Positions 42,962 through 53,384 of a stretch of DNA of 64,000 nt are shown here, piece by piece (position 1 is the first letter of the stretch; each line of letters starts with the position of its first letter). Below the pieces are notes generated by a model. It had not been told where the DNA came from. It saw only the letters and a list, made by a program, of their open reading frames with translations, and did no database searches. Source of the DNA: Limnephilus marmoratus (taxonomy: Eukaryota > Arthropoda > Insecta > Trichoptera > Limnephilidae); assembly GCA_917880885.1 (NCBI GenBank), contig OU862919.1, positions 11,922,001-11,986,000 of the forward strand. The letters are read 5' to 3'. Both the position numbers and the translations under genes were made by a program.

Positions 42962-42980
42962 TGGCCATTCGAGCCGCATA
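42962..42980 (+). promoter_or_regulatory. Candidate BEL primer-binding site
   Basis: TGGCCATTCGAGCCGCATA starts three bases after the LTR, where the tRNA primer site should be, and begins with the required TGG. I could not assign the tRNA. Confidence 0.4.
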
Positions 42981-43458
42981 ACATCGAGTATTTATTTTAT
43001 TATATTTACGGAAGGATTCAATGAGCAATATTCGTTTGAAATCATTGTTAAAATACCTACCAGCAATTTGAGATTGTCAGTGTCATAACATTGTCATATC
43101 TACCCGCCACTTGAATTTATTCACTTGCCCGCTTGTCATAAAATTGTCACAAACATAGCATTATTATTTATCCTTTCGATTTTATTGTGGTATAATTGAC
43201 TACTATTGCTAAATACGGGAATAGTCACATATATCTACATAGATTCCAACGTACGTATTTACTTATGAACATCGCGTATTTATGAGTCAGTCAAATATTT
43301 GCAATATAATTAATTATTTCGTAAATAACTTGTCCACTGTGTTTTACCACCGTTTCAGTATACTTTGGTCCCAAGGCAAAACCGCCCAGTGCACTTGTGA
43401 CTGTTGCACATTATTTTATAAATAATTAAAACTTTTTAGTTTACAAATACTTGTAAAA

Positions 43459-46400
43459 ATGGAGGATCGATTAAAAAGACAATTAGTTTTACTAAAAAGT
43501 AAAAGCGAAATTATTCTAAAAAGGGTTAAAAATATAGCTGTGCTTGCAAAAAACTTGCCAGCCAGTTTCGAAGCATCACGTTCATTTGAATTTTTTATTT
43601 CAGAATCTGAGAGTATAACGGAAATTAAAAATAAATTTGAATTAATTATTGATCAAATTAACGAGAATACGGCTACGTTAAACCCAAATTCTGAACCAGA
43701 TTATTCGAGTTGGGAGCAATTTGAAGAATTATACACACGCATTCTACGCACAAGAAACAATTTAAAAACAAATTTAGCTACAGAGCCGAAAGCGGCTACA
43801 AGTGCGTGTGCTGCTAATAATAATAATTCTATTAAGCTACCTTGTATCGAATTACCTACCTTTGACGGTCGCGCCGATAATTGGAATCTGTTCTATGAGA
43901 TGTTTAGAACAAATGTTCATTTAAATCAACAACTATCTGATTCCCAACGCGTTCAATATTTGATTGGAAAATTAACTGGAACCGCGAAAAATGTTACGTC
44001 AGGTTTAGTGCCAACTGGAGATACGTACAAAATAATCTGGGATACGCTAGTTAATAAATATCAAGATAAGCGATCGCTTGCCACGCACTACCTGAATAAT
44101 ATATTTCATTCCAAAACCGTAACACACAATGCAAATAGTTTGACAGTTTTTATAGAAAAATATTCAGCATCCATCGCCGCGCTAAAACAATTAAGAATAG
44201 AGGATCTTTCGGATTTTATATTACTGCAATTCGCTTTACAAAAATTAGAGTCGCAAACTGCTCAAGCATTTGAGCTCTCAGTTCGAGAAATTGAAATTCC
44301 CACCTGCAAGCAATTGATATCGTTTGTACAAGATCAGGTCAAAATTCTGCAACGAACATCAATAACTCGTGGACCTAACACTGCTAATATAAATACAACC
44401 AGTTCCGGTGGAACTGCACGCACAACTCAATCCCGCACACATCATACTTACATAAGTACGCAATCGAAATGCTTTTATTGTCAAAATGAGAGCCATACGC
44501 AACTGTACACTTGTACACAATTTTTGAAATTATCACCAAAGGAAAGGTTTTCCTTCGTAAAGGAAAAATCTTTGTGTTTTAATTGTTTAAGCCCGCAACA
44601 CACGTCTACAAGATGTAAATCAAAAGGCACTTGTCATAAGTGCTATGACAAGCACCATACGCTTCTTCATTTTGAGAAATCCAGTCACGCAAACAACAAC
44701 ACATCCAATGTAGAAACTCAACCTAACGAGTCAGAACCCTCAGTATGTACCATGTCAGCAACCACTCGACAAGTTGCAACTACTGAAGTAATTGCTACCG
44801 CCAAGGTTCACACTGTTGATCGAAACGGTGAAGAGAATACCATTCGCTGTCTTTTAGACCCAGGCTCACAAAAGCATTACATAACATCACATTGTTGTGA
44901 ACAATTAGGCCTGGTGGTCAGACCAGGAACGCGCTTCGCAGTCCAGGGCTTAGGTGGCAAAACGCAATCAATAAAAGGAAGTGTCACATTGACGATTCAA
45001 TCTAGGATTGATCCCTATTTCAAATACTCTATAACCGCTCTAGTTTTAGATAAAATTACCGCTCACTTACCTACTTGCAAAGTGGACTTGGCGTCATATA
45101 AGTTCATAAATATTCCGCTGGCAGACGACACCTGGGCAATGCCTGGTCCAATTGATTTGCTAATTGGCGTTAGTCTGTTCTCTCAACTGTTGTTACCAAA
45201 TAAGGTAATCACCCCCGGTTTTCCAGTCGCAATTCAAACCACATTAGGCTATGTCTTCATGGGTGACGCTCCAGTAAATTCTCAATCAAACACCACTTTA
45301 ACTTTCTGCGCTACGCACGAAATTGAGAATTTAATTCAAAAATTCTGGGAAATCGAAGATATCGGTTCGGAACCGGTTCACAGCCTCGATGAAAGGGAAA
45401 CTGAGAACATTTTTAAAAGCACTACAACTCGCCTTGAGGACGGTTCTTATGAAGTGGCTTTGCCATTCAAAGGCAACCCGCGTGACTTAGGTGATTCATT
45501 GCAAGCTGCGCAAAATCGGTTTTATGCACTAGAGAGAAAATTTAAGCATCTGCCAGAATTAAAACCGCTCTATGATGAATTGATCAGAGAACATATTCAC
45601 AAAGGTTATCTATCCCAGGTAGAAGCTTTACCGTCAGAAAACGCGTACTACATTCCGCATCACGCAGTTAGGCGTGAGGACAAAATGACCACGAAAGTGA
45701 GAGTGGTTCTTGACGCAAGCGCAAAAACAAAAAATGATTTATCTTTAAATGACATTTTACACACGGGACCAAGCCTACAAAATGATTTATTTTGCATTCT
45801 TCTGAATTTACGCCTTTTTCCTATCGCAATTTCCGCCGACGTTCGTCAAATGTATTTATGTATAAATGTTCACAAAGAAGATCGTCGTTATCAACGAATT
45901 TTATATAGATTTGATCCGCAAAAGCCGCTTCAGGCTTATCAATACAATCGCGTGGCATTTGGCCTTAAGTGCAGCCCGTTCTTAGCCCTTCGAGCAATCA
46001 AACAGTTAACGTTAGATGAAGGCGCTCGCTTCCCTATGGCAAGGGATATTATCAATCGTGACGTTTATGTAGACGACATCGCTAGCTCTGCTTTAAATGA
46101 GCAAGAAGCTATCCGCGCGGCTGGAGAGTTGATTGAGCTCTTCCAGTCAGGAGGATTCCAACTCGCTAAGTGGGCATCCAATTCAAGCAAAGTATTAGAA
46201 AACATTCCATTGGAACTTCGCTTGTCGCAAAGTGTAACTTTCGATAGTGATGCATCGCTAAAAATCCTTGGGCTACGCTGGCATCCTTCGGATGACATTT
46301 TCGCATTTGAAGTCACTCCTGACAATCGAACTTGTACAAAACGCAATATTTTAGACGTGATGGGTCTGGTGGCGCCTATAATTGTACAAGCCAAGCTTCT

Positions 46401-47253
46401 GATAAAGGAGCTGTGGATTTTAAAAATCGATTGGGACGAAATCCCACCCACGAGTATATCACGCCAGTGGCAGCAGTTCAACGCGGAATTGCCGTCAATA
46501 TCGTCAATTCGTATTCCACGTCATGTAGGAGTCGCTGAAGGATGCACGTTAAAACTCGTTGGGTTTGCGGATGCGAGCGAAAAGGCATACGGAGCAGTGA
46601 TATACGCTCAGGTGACCACTCCTGATAACCGAATTGAGGTTCAATTAGTTTGCGCCAAATCAAGGGTAGCACCGTTAAAGGTCGTCTCCTTAGCACGCTT
46701 AGAATTATGCGCAGCATTATTGTTATCGCAACTGTTGAAAAGGGTAATTGATAATTACTCCGCGAGGTTTATTGTTCATTCAATATTTGCCTTTTCTGAT
46801 TCGACTGTAACTTTAAGTTGGATTCATTCATCACCTCACCGCTGGCAAAGCTTTGTTGCCAATCGTGTAGCAAAAATACACGAAAATTTGCATAGTAGTC
46901 ATTTTTATCATGTCGCAGGTGCTGAAAACCCTAGCGACTGTCTATCGACAGGTATGCTACCATCGCAATTGATGGCAAATGATATTTGGTGGAATGGTCC
47001 AAAATGGCTTTGCCAGCCGCATTCCGAGTGGCCTATTGCGCCATTTAAGCTCGCAAATTCGGAACAGTTACCGGAATTAAAAACCAATCAGTATGAACCG
47101 CCAATTACTTTTGGCATGTGTTCTCGCGTAGCTGATTCACCAGAAATCAAAACTCGCAACCTTGAAGCGCTTGTATCATCTCAAATTGTACCTAATTCAA
47201 TTATTAGCAAATATTCTTCGTTTAATAAATTGCAACGCGTAGTCGCATGGTAA
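43459..47253 (+). CDS. BEL/Pao gag-pol polyprotein
   Basis: A frame of 1264 codons from ATG (MEDRLKRQLVLLKSKSE). Gag covers about residues 1-300, with the LPTFDGRADNWNLFYEMF phrase of the DUF1759 family. Two Cys-His knuckle regions lie at about 337-395 (CFYCQNESH, CFNCLSPQHTSTRC, CHKCYDKHH). The aspartic protease has LLDPGSQKHYI near 465. The reverse transcriptase has VVLDASAKT, ISADVRQMYL, VAFGLKCSPF and RDVYVDDIASS near 869, with the Asp pair present. RNase H shows FADASEKAYGA near 1035 and FSDSTVTLSWI. The frame ends at a TAA (47251-47253) after RVVAW, where family members continue into integrase, so the stop is premature. Confidence 0.85.
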   Translation: MEDRLKRQLVLLKSKSEIILKRVKNIAVLAKNLPASFEASRSFEFFISESESITEIKNKFELIIDQINENTATLNPNSEPDYSSWEQFEELYTRILRTRNNLKTNLATEPKAATSACAANNNNSIKLPCIELPTFDGRADNWNLFYEMFRTNVHLNQQLSDSQRVQYLIGKLTGTAKNVTSGLVPTGDTYKIIWDTLVNKYQDKRSLATHYLNNIFHSKTVTHNANSLTVFIEKYSASIAALKQLRIEDLSDFILLQFALQKLESQTAQAFELSVREIEIPTCKQLISFVQDQVKILQRTSITRGPNTANINTTSSGGTARTTQSRTHHTYISTQSKCFYCQNESHTQLYTCTQFLKLSPKERFSFVKEKSLCFNCLSPQHTSTRCKSKGTCHKCYDKHHTLLHFEKSSHANNNTSNVETQPNESEPSVCTMSATTRQVATTEVIATAKVHTVDRNGEENTIRCLLDPGSQKHYITSHCCEQLGLVVRPGTRFAVQGLGGKTQSIKGSVTLTIQSRIDPYFKYSITALVLDKITAHLPTCKVDLASYKFINIPLADDTWAMPGPIDLLIGVSLFSQLLLPNKVITPGFPVAIQTTLGYVFMGDAPVNSQSNTTLTFCATHEIENLIQKFWEIEDIGSEPVHSLDERETENIFKSTTTRLEDGSYEVALPFKGNPRDLGDSLQAAQNRFYALERKFKHLPELKPLYDELIREHIHKGYLSQVEALPSENAYYIPHHAVRREDKMTTKVRVVLDASAKTKNDLSLNDILHTGPSLQNDLFCILLNLRLFPIAISADVRQMYLCINVHKEDRRYQRILYRFDPQKPLQAYQYNRVAFGLKCSPFLALRAIKQLTLDEGARFPMARDIINRDVYVDDIASSALNEQEAIRAAGELIELFQSGGFQLAKWASNSSKVLENIPLELRLSQSVTFDSDASLKILGLRWHPSDDIFAFEVTPDNRTCTKRNILDVMGLVAPIIVQAKLLIKELWILKIDWDEIPPTSISRQWQQFNAELPSISSIRIPRHVGVAEGCTLKLVGFADASEKAYGAVIYAQVTTPDNRIEVQLVCAKSRVAPLKVVSLARLELCAALLLSQLLKRVIDNYSARFIVHSIFAFSDSTVTLSWIHSSPHRWQSFVANRVAKIHENLHSSHFYHVAGAENPSDCLSTGMLPSQLMANDIWWNGPKWLCQPHSEWPIAPFKLANSEQLPELKTNQYEPPITFGMCSRVADSPEIKTRNLEALVSSQIVPNSIISKYSSFNKLQRVVAW

Positions 47254-47784
47254 ATGTGTTTCGTTAACAATTGTCGTAAACTTCCAGGTACGGGTAATAC
47301 AAACTCAACTTATCTTAGCTCTCGTGAATTAAATGACTCGCTTTTGAAAATCATACGCATCGAACAGGAAACATATTTTTCTGTCAATATCCTTAACATG
47401 CGAAATAACGTTCCATGTTCAACGCACATTCTAAACTTGAAACTGTTTCTTGATAGCCGCGGTATTATCAGGGTGCGCGGTCGACTCAAGTACTCAGATC
47501 TGTCATACGAAAACAAATTTCCCATCTTATTTCCGAAAATCTGTCATTTTGCTTATTTAATTATAGATTATAATCATAAATTATATATTCACGTTGACCC
47601 GCGAAGCCTTCAATTCACTATTCATCGAAAGTTTTGGATAATAGCGGCACGAAATAAGATTCGTTCACAATTTTCGAAATGCATTGTTTACCACAATATA
47701 AAATCTTCAGCATTACCACCTCCGTTGATGGCTGATTTACTACATGTATATCTAAACGGATATACAGGTGTGTATATGAAATAG
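47254..47784 (+). pseudogene. BEL integrase remnant
   Basis: Same frame as gag-pol, beyond the TAA. It reads IIRVRGRLKYSDLSYENKFP and then the zinc-binding domain with DYNHKLYIHV and KCIVYHN, in which the last Cys of the HHCC set is Tyr. It closes with LPPPLMADLLHVYLNGYTGV and a stop. The catalytic core with its DDE residues is absent: about 230 bases later the purine tract and the LTR follow. The element could not integrate by itself. Confidence 0.75.
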
Positions 47785-48013
47785 AAATACATACCTATTC
47801 CTATTCAATTTTTGTTTGTTTTTTTTTTTGTTTTGCTTGGCGACCATTGGGGTCTATGCCTTCTATTGTTTTATTTCTTCATATTTTAGATGCTTATGCT
47901 CAATTTGTTTTATTTTTAAGCGTCAATTGTTCATTGAATCCTATCGCATCGCGTTTAATTTTTTTTTTGTATTTGTCTTTTTCTTTTGACCTCTTGGTCA
48001 AGGCGGGGGGGCA

Positions 48014-48448
48014 TGTTCGCGCCTTTTATTGTTGCATGTGGTTCTTTGGAACTACCGATTGAATGCCCTCTGCTATAATCAGTTGAGTTTAATTCGCCTC
48101 GCCGCAGGGGACACAGGTCCTATACCGCACCGCTTTACACTTGAATAATCGAGCCGCAAACGTGATTCTAAAGCCGCAGCTATTATCGAGTACCATCGCC
48201 ACGCGTCACTTACTCTCGCTAATGATTTCGCGATCAATTAATTGTTCATTCCCAGTCACCATTCCTTCCAAAATCTCCCATACTAACATACCTACCTTCC
48301 CAGTGAACACAAAATCTAAGAGGGAAGCAGTCTGGGTAAGTGAGATAAAATATAATAAAATAGATAAGAACCACGCATACAGTCCACAACATACCGCAGC
48401 ATTTGATCCCTCGATCTTGAGAGGGATCATTTGCTACCCGCCGCAACA
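48014..48448 (+). repeat. BEL 3' LTR
   Basis: 435 bp. It differs from the left LTR at GCATAC versus GCATGC and at CCGCCGC versus CCGACGC, and I saw no other change. Confidence 0.85.
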
Positions 48449-48608
48449 GGTTTTGTTTCAGCTATTATAAAAATAAAATAAAAATATGGAGAAAAACATA
48501 CTAATTTCAATTTTTTTTTTTTTAGTTATTATAAAAAAATAAACAGAAAACATATTGTACTACAGTTTAGAATGTTACAGAAAGTGAGTTGTAGAAGGAT
48601 GGATAAAT

Positions 48609-49238
48609 TTATAGAAAAAGCGTTTCGATATCTACATTATTCAACCATAATTTTACCTCTTTTACATATTTTATCATTTTATTTAACATTTGAGTTTGTA
48701 GTGGTAGATGGTTAAATGTTCGAGGACCAATGAAACTGCTATGTGTCTGCAATAATTTAGTATTGGTTTGTGGAGTGTAAAATATATTATTTGTTCTTTT
48801 GCTCATTCTGTTTTCATTTATTTCGAAATTATTTTTGTTTTTAAATACATATTTCAAAGTTTGTAATATAAATAATTTACGTATATTAAATATTTTAGTT
48901 TCTTTGTATAATAAGTTGGTCGAGAATGTTTTATTTTTGTTATATATGACTTTAATTATGTGTTTTTGAATTATTTGTAGAGGCTCAATAAATGTATCAA
49001 GTGCACCACCCCATCCTATAATGCCATAAATGATTGAAGATTGCACAAGGGAAAAGTAGATCATTTTCAATTTTTCAATGTTTAGTACTTCCTTAAGTCT
49101 ATAAAATATGTAGGTCAGATATCTTAATTTAGAAGTGATTTGATTAATATGTGATTTCCAATTAAGATTTATATCTATTGATACTCCTAAATATTTTATA
49201 TTTTCGACATTTGTAAGTTCGTTGCACATGAAGCACAT
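48609..49238 (-). pseudogene. LINE B ORF2, C-terminal part
   Basis: Resumes after LINE A copy 2 with NVENIKYLGVSIDINLNWKSH and continues YFSLVQSSIIYGIIGWGG, IIQKHIIKVI and FIGPRTFNHLPLQTQ, the usual post-palm text of CR1-group reverse transcriptases. The frame is open to its stop at 48609. A 3' UTR follows to 48449. Confidence 0.7.
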
Positions 49239-49250
49239 TTCTTGATTGCA

Positions 49251-50360
49251 ACTTTTTTTTTATTTTTTTTTTATTTGAATTTTATTTTAGTAATTTGTAC
49301 ATTTAAGTTTACAAATTTCTAATTGATTATAATATTTCATATTGCAGTTTTTTTTAATTATAATATTTTAAATTCACAAAATTTTTTGAAATCACAAAAT
49401 TTTTTGTTTTTGTTTTATGTAGCTCCTACAATCCATCTTGAACTTTTCAATTGGTGAGGACTTAAGAGTTTCTGGTAGTGTGTTATATAACTTAATTCCT
49501 TTGTACAGCAGACTGTTTTGCGTATTCGTTTTGTCCTTTTTGTTTAATCTTATTTCCTTGCAAGTCCTTGTGTAATGTCTGTGAATGTCCTTATTGTATA
49601 CGATTTTATTTGTGAAGTATTTTGGTAACATGTTGTTTAATATTTTGTGAATAAATATCAACGTGTTCAAGGTCAGTATTTGTTTCACTGTTAACCAATT
49701 AAGTTCCTTTAACATTTTAATTATTTTTGAAAATCTATTTCTTCGGAGTATTATTCGCATTGCTCTGTTTTGGAGAATTTGAAATTTATTCTGTTCTCTT
49801 TCATTACAAAGGAAAAGGATACTTGAACAGTAGTTGAAGTGTGGAGCAATAATTGAATTGTAAATGGTGATGGCTGTTTTTCTGGAAATTTTAGGCCGAA
49901 TTCTTCCCAAAAAAGATATCTTTTTGCCAATTTTCTTGTGGGTATATTCGGCATGTCTATTGAAGTTTAGTTTGGAATCTAATATGACTCCTAAGTATTT
50001 CATTTCAGAAACATTTTCAATAATTTCACCATCAATTTTAATTTTGCTTTCACTGGATGTCTTCTTATATCCAATCACCATACATTTTGTTTTTTTTTGT
50101 ATTTAATTTAAGCTTATTTATTTTTAGCCATCTTGATACATCATCTAGTTCATTATTTAAAATATTTATTAGTTCTTCATAGTTATCTCCAATTAAGTAT
50201 ATAAGTGTATCATCGGCAAAAAGTCGTACTTTGCATTTTGAAAATATTTTCACCATGTCATTAATAAAGAGTATGAACAATAGGGGTCCAAGGACCGATC
50301 CCTGCGGTACTCCTAATTTATTTTCCATTGGTTTTGAGAATTGATTATTTATTTTTAGTA
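49251..50360 (-). mobile_element. LINE A copy 2, 5'-truncated, inside LINE B
   Basis: Starts at an AAAATAAATAATCAATTCTC stretch equal to copy 1 at about 11180 and ends with the same 3' UTR as copy 1 (CAATTAGAAATTTGTAAAC). The tail is A-rich instead of (ATT)n. No clear target duplication was found. Confidence 0.75.
49392..50328 (-). pseudogene. LINE A copy 2 reverse transcriptase, frameshifted
   Basis: The first frame reads GVPQGSVLGPLLFILFINDM, LFADDTLIYLIGDNYEEL and WLKINKLKLNT, then stops at 50065. The second frame (from 50081) reads MKYLGVILDSKLNFNRHAEY and IIAPHFNYCSSILFLCNERE to its stop at 49392. The break is at a run of nine A residues, where copy 1 has eight. Roughly nine in ten residues match copy 1. 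Confidence 0.75.
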
Positions 50361-50361
50361 T

Positions 50362-51485
50362 TATGGATTATGGATTCTAATTTTAAGGTTGTCTTTAGGT
50401 TTATTTTTAATGGTTTTATAAAACGGTAAATAAAATGTTTTGCTATAGTTTAAAACGAGTTTGTTGTGTTTTAGCCATGTTGAAACCAGTGAAATACAAT
50501 CAGTTGCTTTCGAAAAAGTTTCTTTCCAATGATTACCATCCACTATTATTGCCGTGTCGTCTGCGTAAGAAACAATTTTACCAGGGATTACAAAGTTACA
50601 TAATTCATTAATATAAATTAAGAATAAAATCGGGCCAAGCACAGTTCCCTGTGGAACTCCATTTTTTATCTTTGACTCTGAACTATAATTATTCCTAATT
50701 TTTTTTTTTTTGTGTTCTGTCTTTAAGATAGTTAGAGAGTAGTTTTAGTGTGTCTTTTTTGAAGCCTAGTTGACTTATTTTTGTAATGAGTAAATTATGA
50801 TTTACGGTGTCGAAAGCTTTTCTTAAATCTAGGAATATGGCAAGACATTTCTTTTTTTTATCGATAGATGAATATATCTTTTTTGTCAATTCATATATCG
50901 CATCCTCGGTGCTTAGGTCTTTACGAAAGCCGTATTGGTTTTTCGATAGAATTTTATATTTTTCTAAGTGTTCTATGACTCTAAACTTGATGCATTTTTC
51001 GAATATTTTCGAGAGGTTTGAAACAAGAGATATTGGTCTATAATTGTCTAATTTATTCGTATCTCCAGATTTATGAATAGGTATTATAGTGGAGATTTTA
51101 AATTGCTCTGGAAAATGACCATTTTTGAGGCAGAGTTAATTGAATCGTTATTTGAATCTAATTGAGGAGATGTCTCCATATACGCATCATTAACATTAAT
51201 GCCGGATGATTCAAGTACTACGTCTACTACATTTGTAAAATAGTTATTAAAGCTTTCTGCAATGGTCGATTTGTTAGTTATTATTTCATTATTTATTATA
51301 ACCTCATTTACAATATTTGAGGACATACTTTTTTTATTGGCAATTTCATTTATAATATTCCAAGTTTTTTTAGTATTATTTTTAGCATTTTCAATTTGTA
51401 TACTATAGTATTTCTTTTTGCAGTTTCGTATCAGCCTATTAAGTAAGTTACGATACATTAGATATTTTGTTTTCAGATAAGGCAT
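50362..51485 (-). pseudogene. LINE B ORF2, reverse transcriptase with internal deletion
   Basis: The linker KKTWNIINEIANKKS runs to about 51120. There INSASK joins, in another frame, a stretch reading HFPEQFKISTIIPIHKSGD, so the part that normally holds the first palm motif has been deleted. The rest follows: LDNYRPISLVSNLSKIFEK, AIFLDLRKAFDTVNH, NGVPQGTVLGPILFLIYINE and SYADDTAIIV with the Asp pair kept. Further small shifts occur near 50700, in an A-rich run. The segment ends where LINE A copy 2 is inserted. Confidence 0.7.
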
Positions 51486-51498
51486 TGTTCTGAGAAAT

Positions 51499-52548
51499 TT
51501 ACTTTTGGCAATCTACTTGATATTTAAACATTTCTCTATATAATTTATCTCTTTGTTTAATTGATATAATTAATTCAACTGTTATCCAAGGCTTAATTTT
51601 TTTATATTTAATGTTAGTGACAACTATTTTACTTTCACTTTTTATAGTATGATCTCTCAGAGTTTTATAGAAATTCTCTAGTGCGAGATGTGGATTTTCT
51701 ATTGAAATCACATTTTCCCAGTTTTCTGACCGAAGTAAAGAGTTTAGAGTTTCATAATCAATGTCTACTTTTTCTAGATTTTCAGAATTTCGGTTTAGAG
51801 GAGTATTTTTGAAATGATGTCCATAAAAGGTCGGGTAATGATCTGTGATATTTGTTTCAAGAATTGAAGAAATGATATTAACCGCCTTGTGCGACTTGAC
51901 AAATGTGTGGTCTAAACATGCCGAGTGACTTAAGGTTACTCTTGTAGGTGAGTTAATATATGACATGTGTCCAGAGCTAGATAAACAATCAAGATACTCA
52001 TTTTGACAATTCACATTTGTATTATTATCATTAATATTTATATTAATGTCTCCTGTCACAATGGAAAAACTGAAATTGTTTCTATCAAGTTTACTAACAA
52101 AAGATTTTAGTTCTTTTACAAATAAAAAATCATTTAATGAATGGGATCTATATATGGCTAGAATATGATATTTATAGTTGTTTTGACAAAAAGTTACTTT
52201 TATTGCATTGGCTGTTTTAAATTCAATAAATTCAGCGACAACATTTTTCAGAGTATTATGACAGAAGACAGTAACTCCATCGTGACCAGTATGCTTACAG
52301 GCAGATGAAATTGTTGTATACTGTGGTAAGTTATATGGAATTACTTGTTTCATTTGAGTTTCAGTTAAAACAATTACGCTTGGAGAAAAATCTAGGTTAT
52401 TAATAAGTACACATAGCTCATCGAAGTTTTTCCTTATACTCCTAATATTCATGTTTAAGATCGAGAAATTAACATTTTTAAATAGGTGATTTAGTTCACA
52501 TGGGTTTTTACATTTATAATTTTCGTGTATATAGTTTTCTTCAAACAT
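51499..52548 (-). CDS. LINE B ORF2, endonuclease domain
   Basis: An open frame of 349 codons starting MFEENYIHENYKCKNP. The apurinic-type endonuclease is complete: NMNIRSIRKNFDEL (Asn), VLTETQ (Glu), GHDGVTVF, LAIYRSHS, IVTGDINI (Asp), CLDHTFVK and NITDHYP (Asp-His). After it come the linker phrases PWITVELIISIKQRDKLYREM. The frame then shifts near 51490 into the next segment. As a domain it looks intact, but it cannot be made as part of a full protein because the downstream frame is broken. Confidence 0.75.
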   Translation of the reverse strand: MFEENYIHENYKCKNPCELNHLFKNVNFSILNMNIRSIRKNFDELCVLINNLDFSPSVIVLTETQMKQVIPYNLPQYTTISSACKHTGHDGVTVFCHNTLKNVVAEFIEFKTANAIKVTFCQNNYKYHILAIYRSHSLNDFLFVKELKSFVSKLDRNNFSFSIVTGDINININDNNTNVNCQNEYLDCLSSSGHMSYINSPTRVTLSHSACLDHTFVKSHKAVNIISSILETNITDHYPTFYGHHFKNTPLNRNSENLEKVDIDYETLNSLLRSENWENVISIENPHLALENFYKTLRDHTIKSESKIVVTNIKYKKIKPWITVELIISIKQRDKLYREMFKYQVDCQK

Positions 52549-52591
52549 TTTGAAAAGTTGATAGTAGTTTACTATGTGGTTTTATTATCTT

Positions 52592-52985
52592 TTATTCGGA
52601 GGGGATGTCTTCTGGCATTCTTATGAGTAAGATTGGAGATGTTTCGTTTTTTCTCATCCATATTTTTCCATTTTTTGCCCATATAAATTTGTACCCAAGT
52701 CTTGACGATTTAGCTAGGTATAGTAGGTGTTTATTAAATTGGGTCAGTTGTTCGTTAATATATATTGTGTTGTTTTCTTCAAAATTTAGGTTTTTTGCGT
52801 ATAAAATACCATTTTTTTTATGTGCTATAATTACTTCTTTACTTTCTTTGTTTTGTAGAGATACTACTATAGCAGTATTTTTGTTCATCGGGTTTTTATT
52901 TTTGCTTCTGAAAATATTTGTCACGTTAATCGTTTCTTTATCACATTTGAGTATGCCTACTAATTTAAATATGTGTTCCGTTTAC
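52592..52985 (-). pseudogene. LINE B ORF1, FP-type domain, 5'-truncated
   Basis: Reads HIFKLVGIL, KNTAIVVSLQNKESKEVIIA, NNTIYINEQLT, LLYLAKSSRLGYKFIWAKNG and KIWMRKNETSP. This is the C-terminal domain found in baculovirus FP-like ORF1 proteins of CR1-group LINEs, where it is thought to help RNA handling. The N-terminal half, often with a PHD-type finger, is missing. The frame is open to its stop at 52592, about 44 bases before ORF2 begins. Confidence 0.7.
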
Positions 52986-52990
52986 GGTTC

Positions 52991-53384
52991 ATGGTGGCCG
53001 AGTTGGATGTTTATACCGCCAAATTTATATTTTATTTTGTCAGGATCAAAAAATCAAATATTATGGTACCTACCTAATTAAAAAGATCTTGAAAAAAGAA
53101 TACCTAGTCATTGTCATAGTTAGTATCTTTGGGCAAATTGTATAATGTTTTAATTTGATTGACTTGTGTTTTCACAATTTAAAAAGTATTTTCATCAAAT
53201 CAAATCGTTTTCACGTTCAAGAGTGGAAGATACTCTCATTATCGTCCTAGAGTAAGGCCACCATTCAGAATTGAAACGTCTTTTGAAACAGCTTTTTTTT
53301 AAACTACTTTAGCCAGTAAAAATTCTAGCTTTTCATCAAGTTTAATTCTGAGGTCTCCTATTTTAGTTAATATCTCTAGTTGTA
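52991..53384. other. Gene-free; SINE-A fragment inside
   Basis: A piece of SINE-A body (GAGTGGAAGATACTCTCATT, CCACCATTCAGAATTGAAAC) lies at about 53220-53292 in plus orientation. Nothing else is recognised. Confidence 0.5.

Larger units (their letters stand above)
42098..48448 (+). mobile_element. BEL/Pao LTR retrotransposon
   Basis: The 435-bp LTRs (right 48014-48448; left 42098-42959 with a SINE inside) start TGTTCGCGCC and end GCAACA. GGTTT is duplicated outside (42093-42097 and 48449-48453). The two LTRs differ at only about two positions once the SINE is removed. A purine tract (AAGGCGGGGGGG, just before 48014) precedes the 3' LTR. The interior encodes one long gag-pol frame with a stop and a lost integrase core. 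Confidence 0.85.
41837..52990 (-). mobile_element. LINE B: CR1-like LINE, split by BEL and by LINE A copy 2
   Basis: Minus-strand LINE in three or four pieces: ORF1 and most of ORF2 (52990-50362), the ORF2 C-terminus and start of 3' UTR (49250-48449), and the 3' UTR end with an (AAAT)n tail (42097-41837). LINE A copy 2 and the BEL element occupy the gaps. The BEL duplication GGTTT shows that the last two pieces were once joined. The 5' end is truncated inside ORF1. Confidence 0.7.

Noticed and set aside
42673..42984. ORFs of about 75-102 codons on both strands, repeated at 48141-48470
   Set aside because: They lie in the BEL LTRs and are repeated only because the LTR is.
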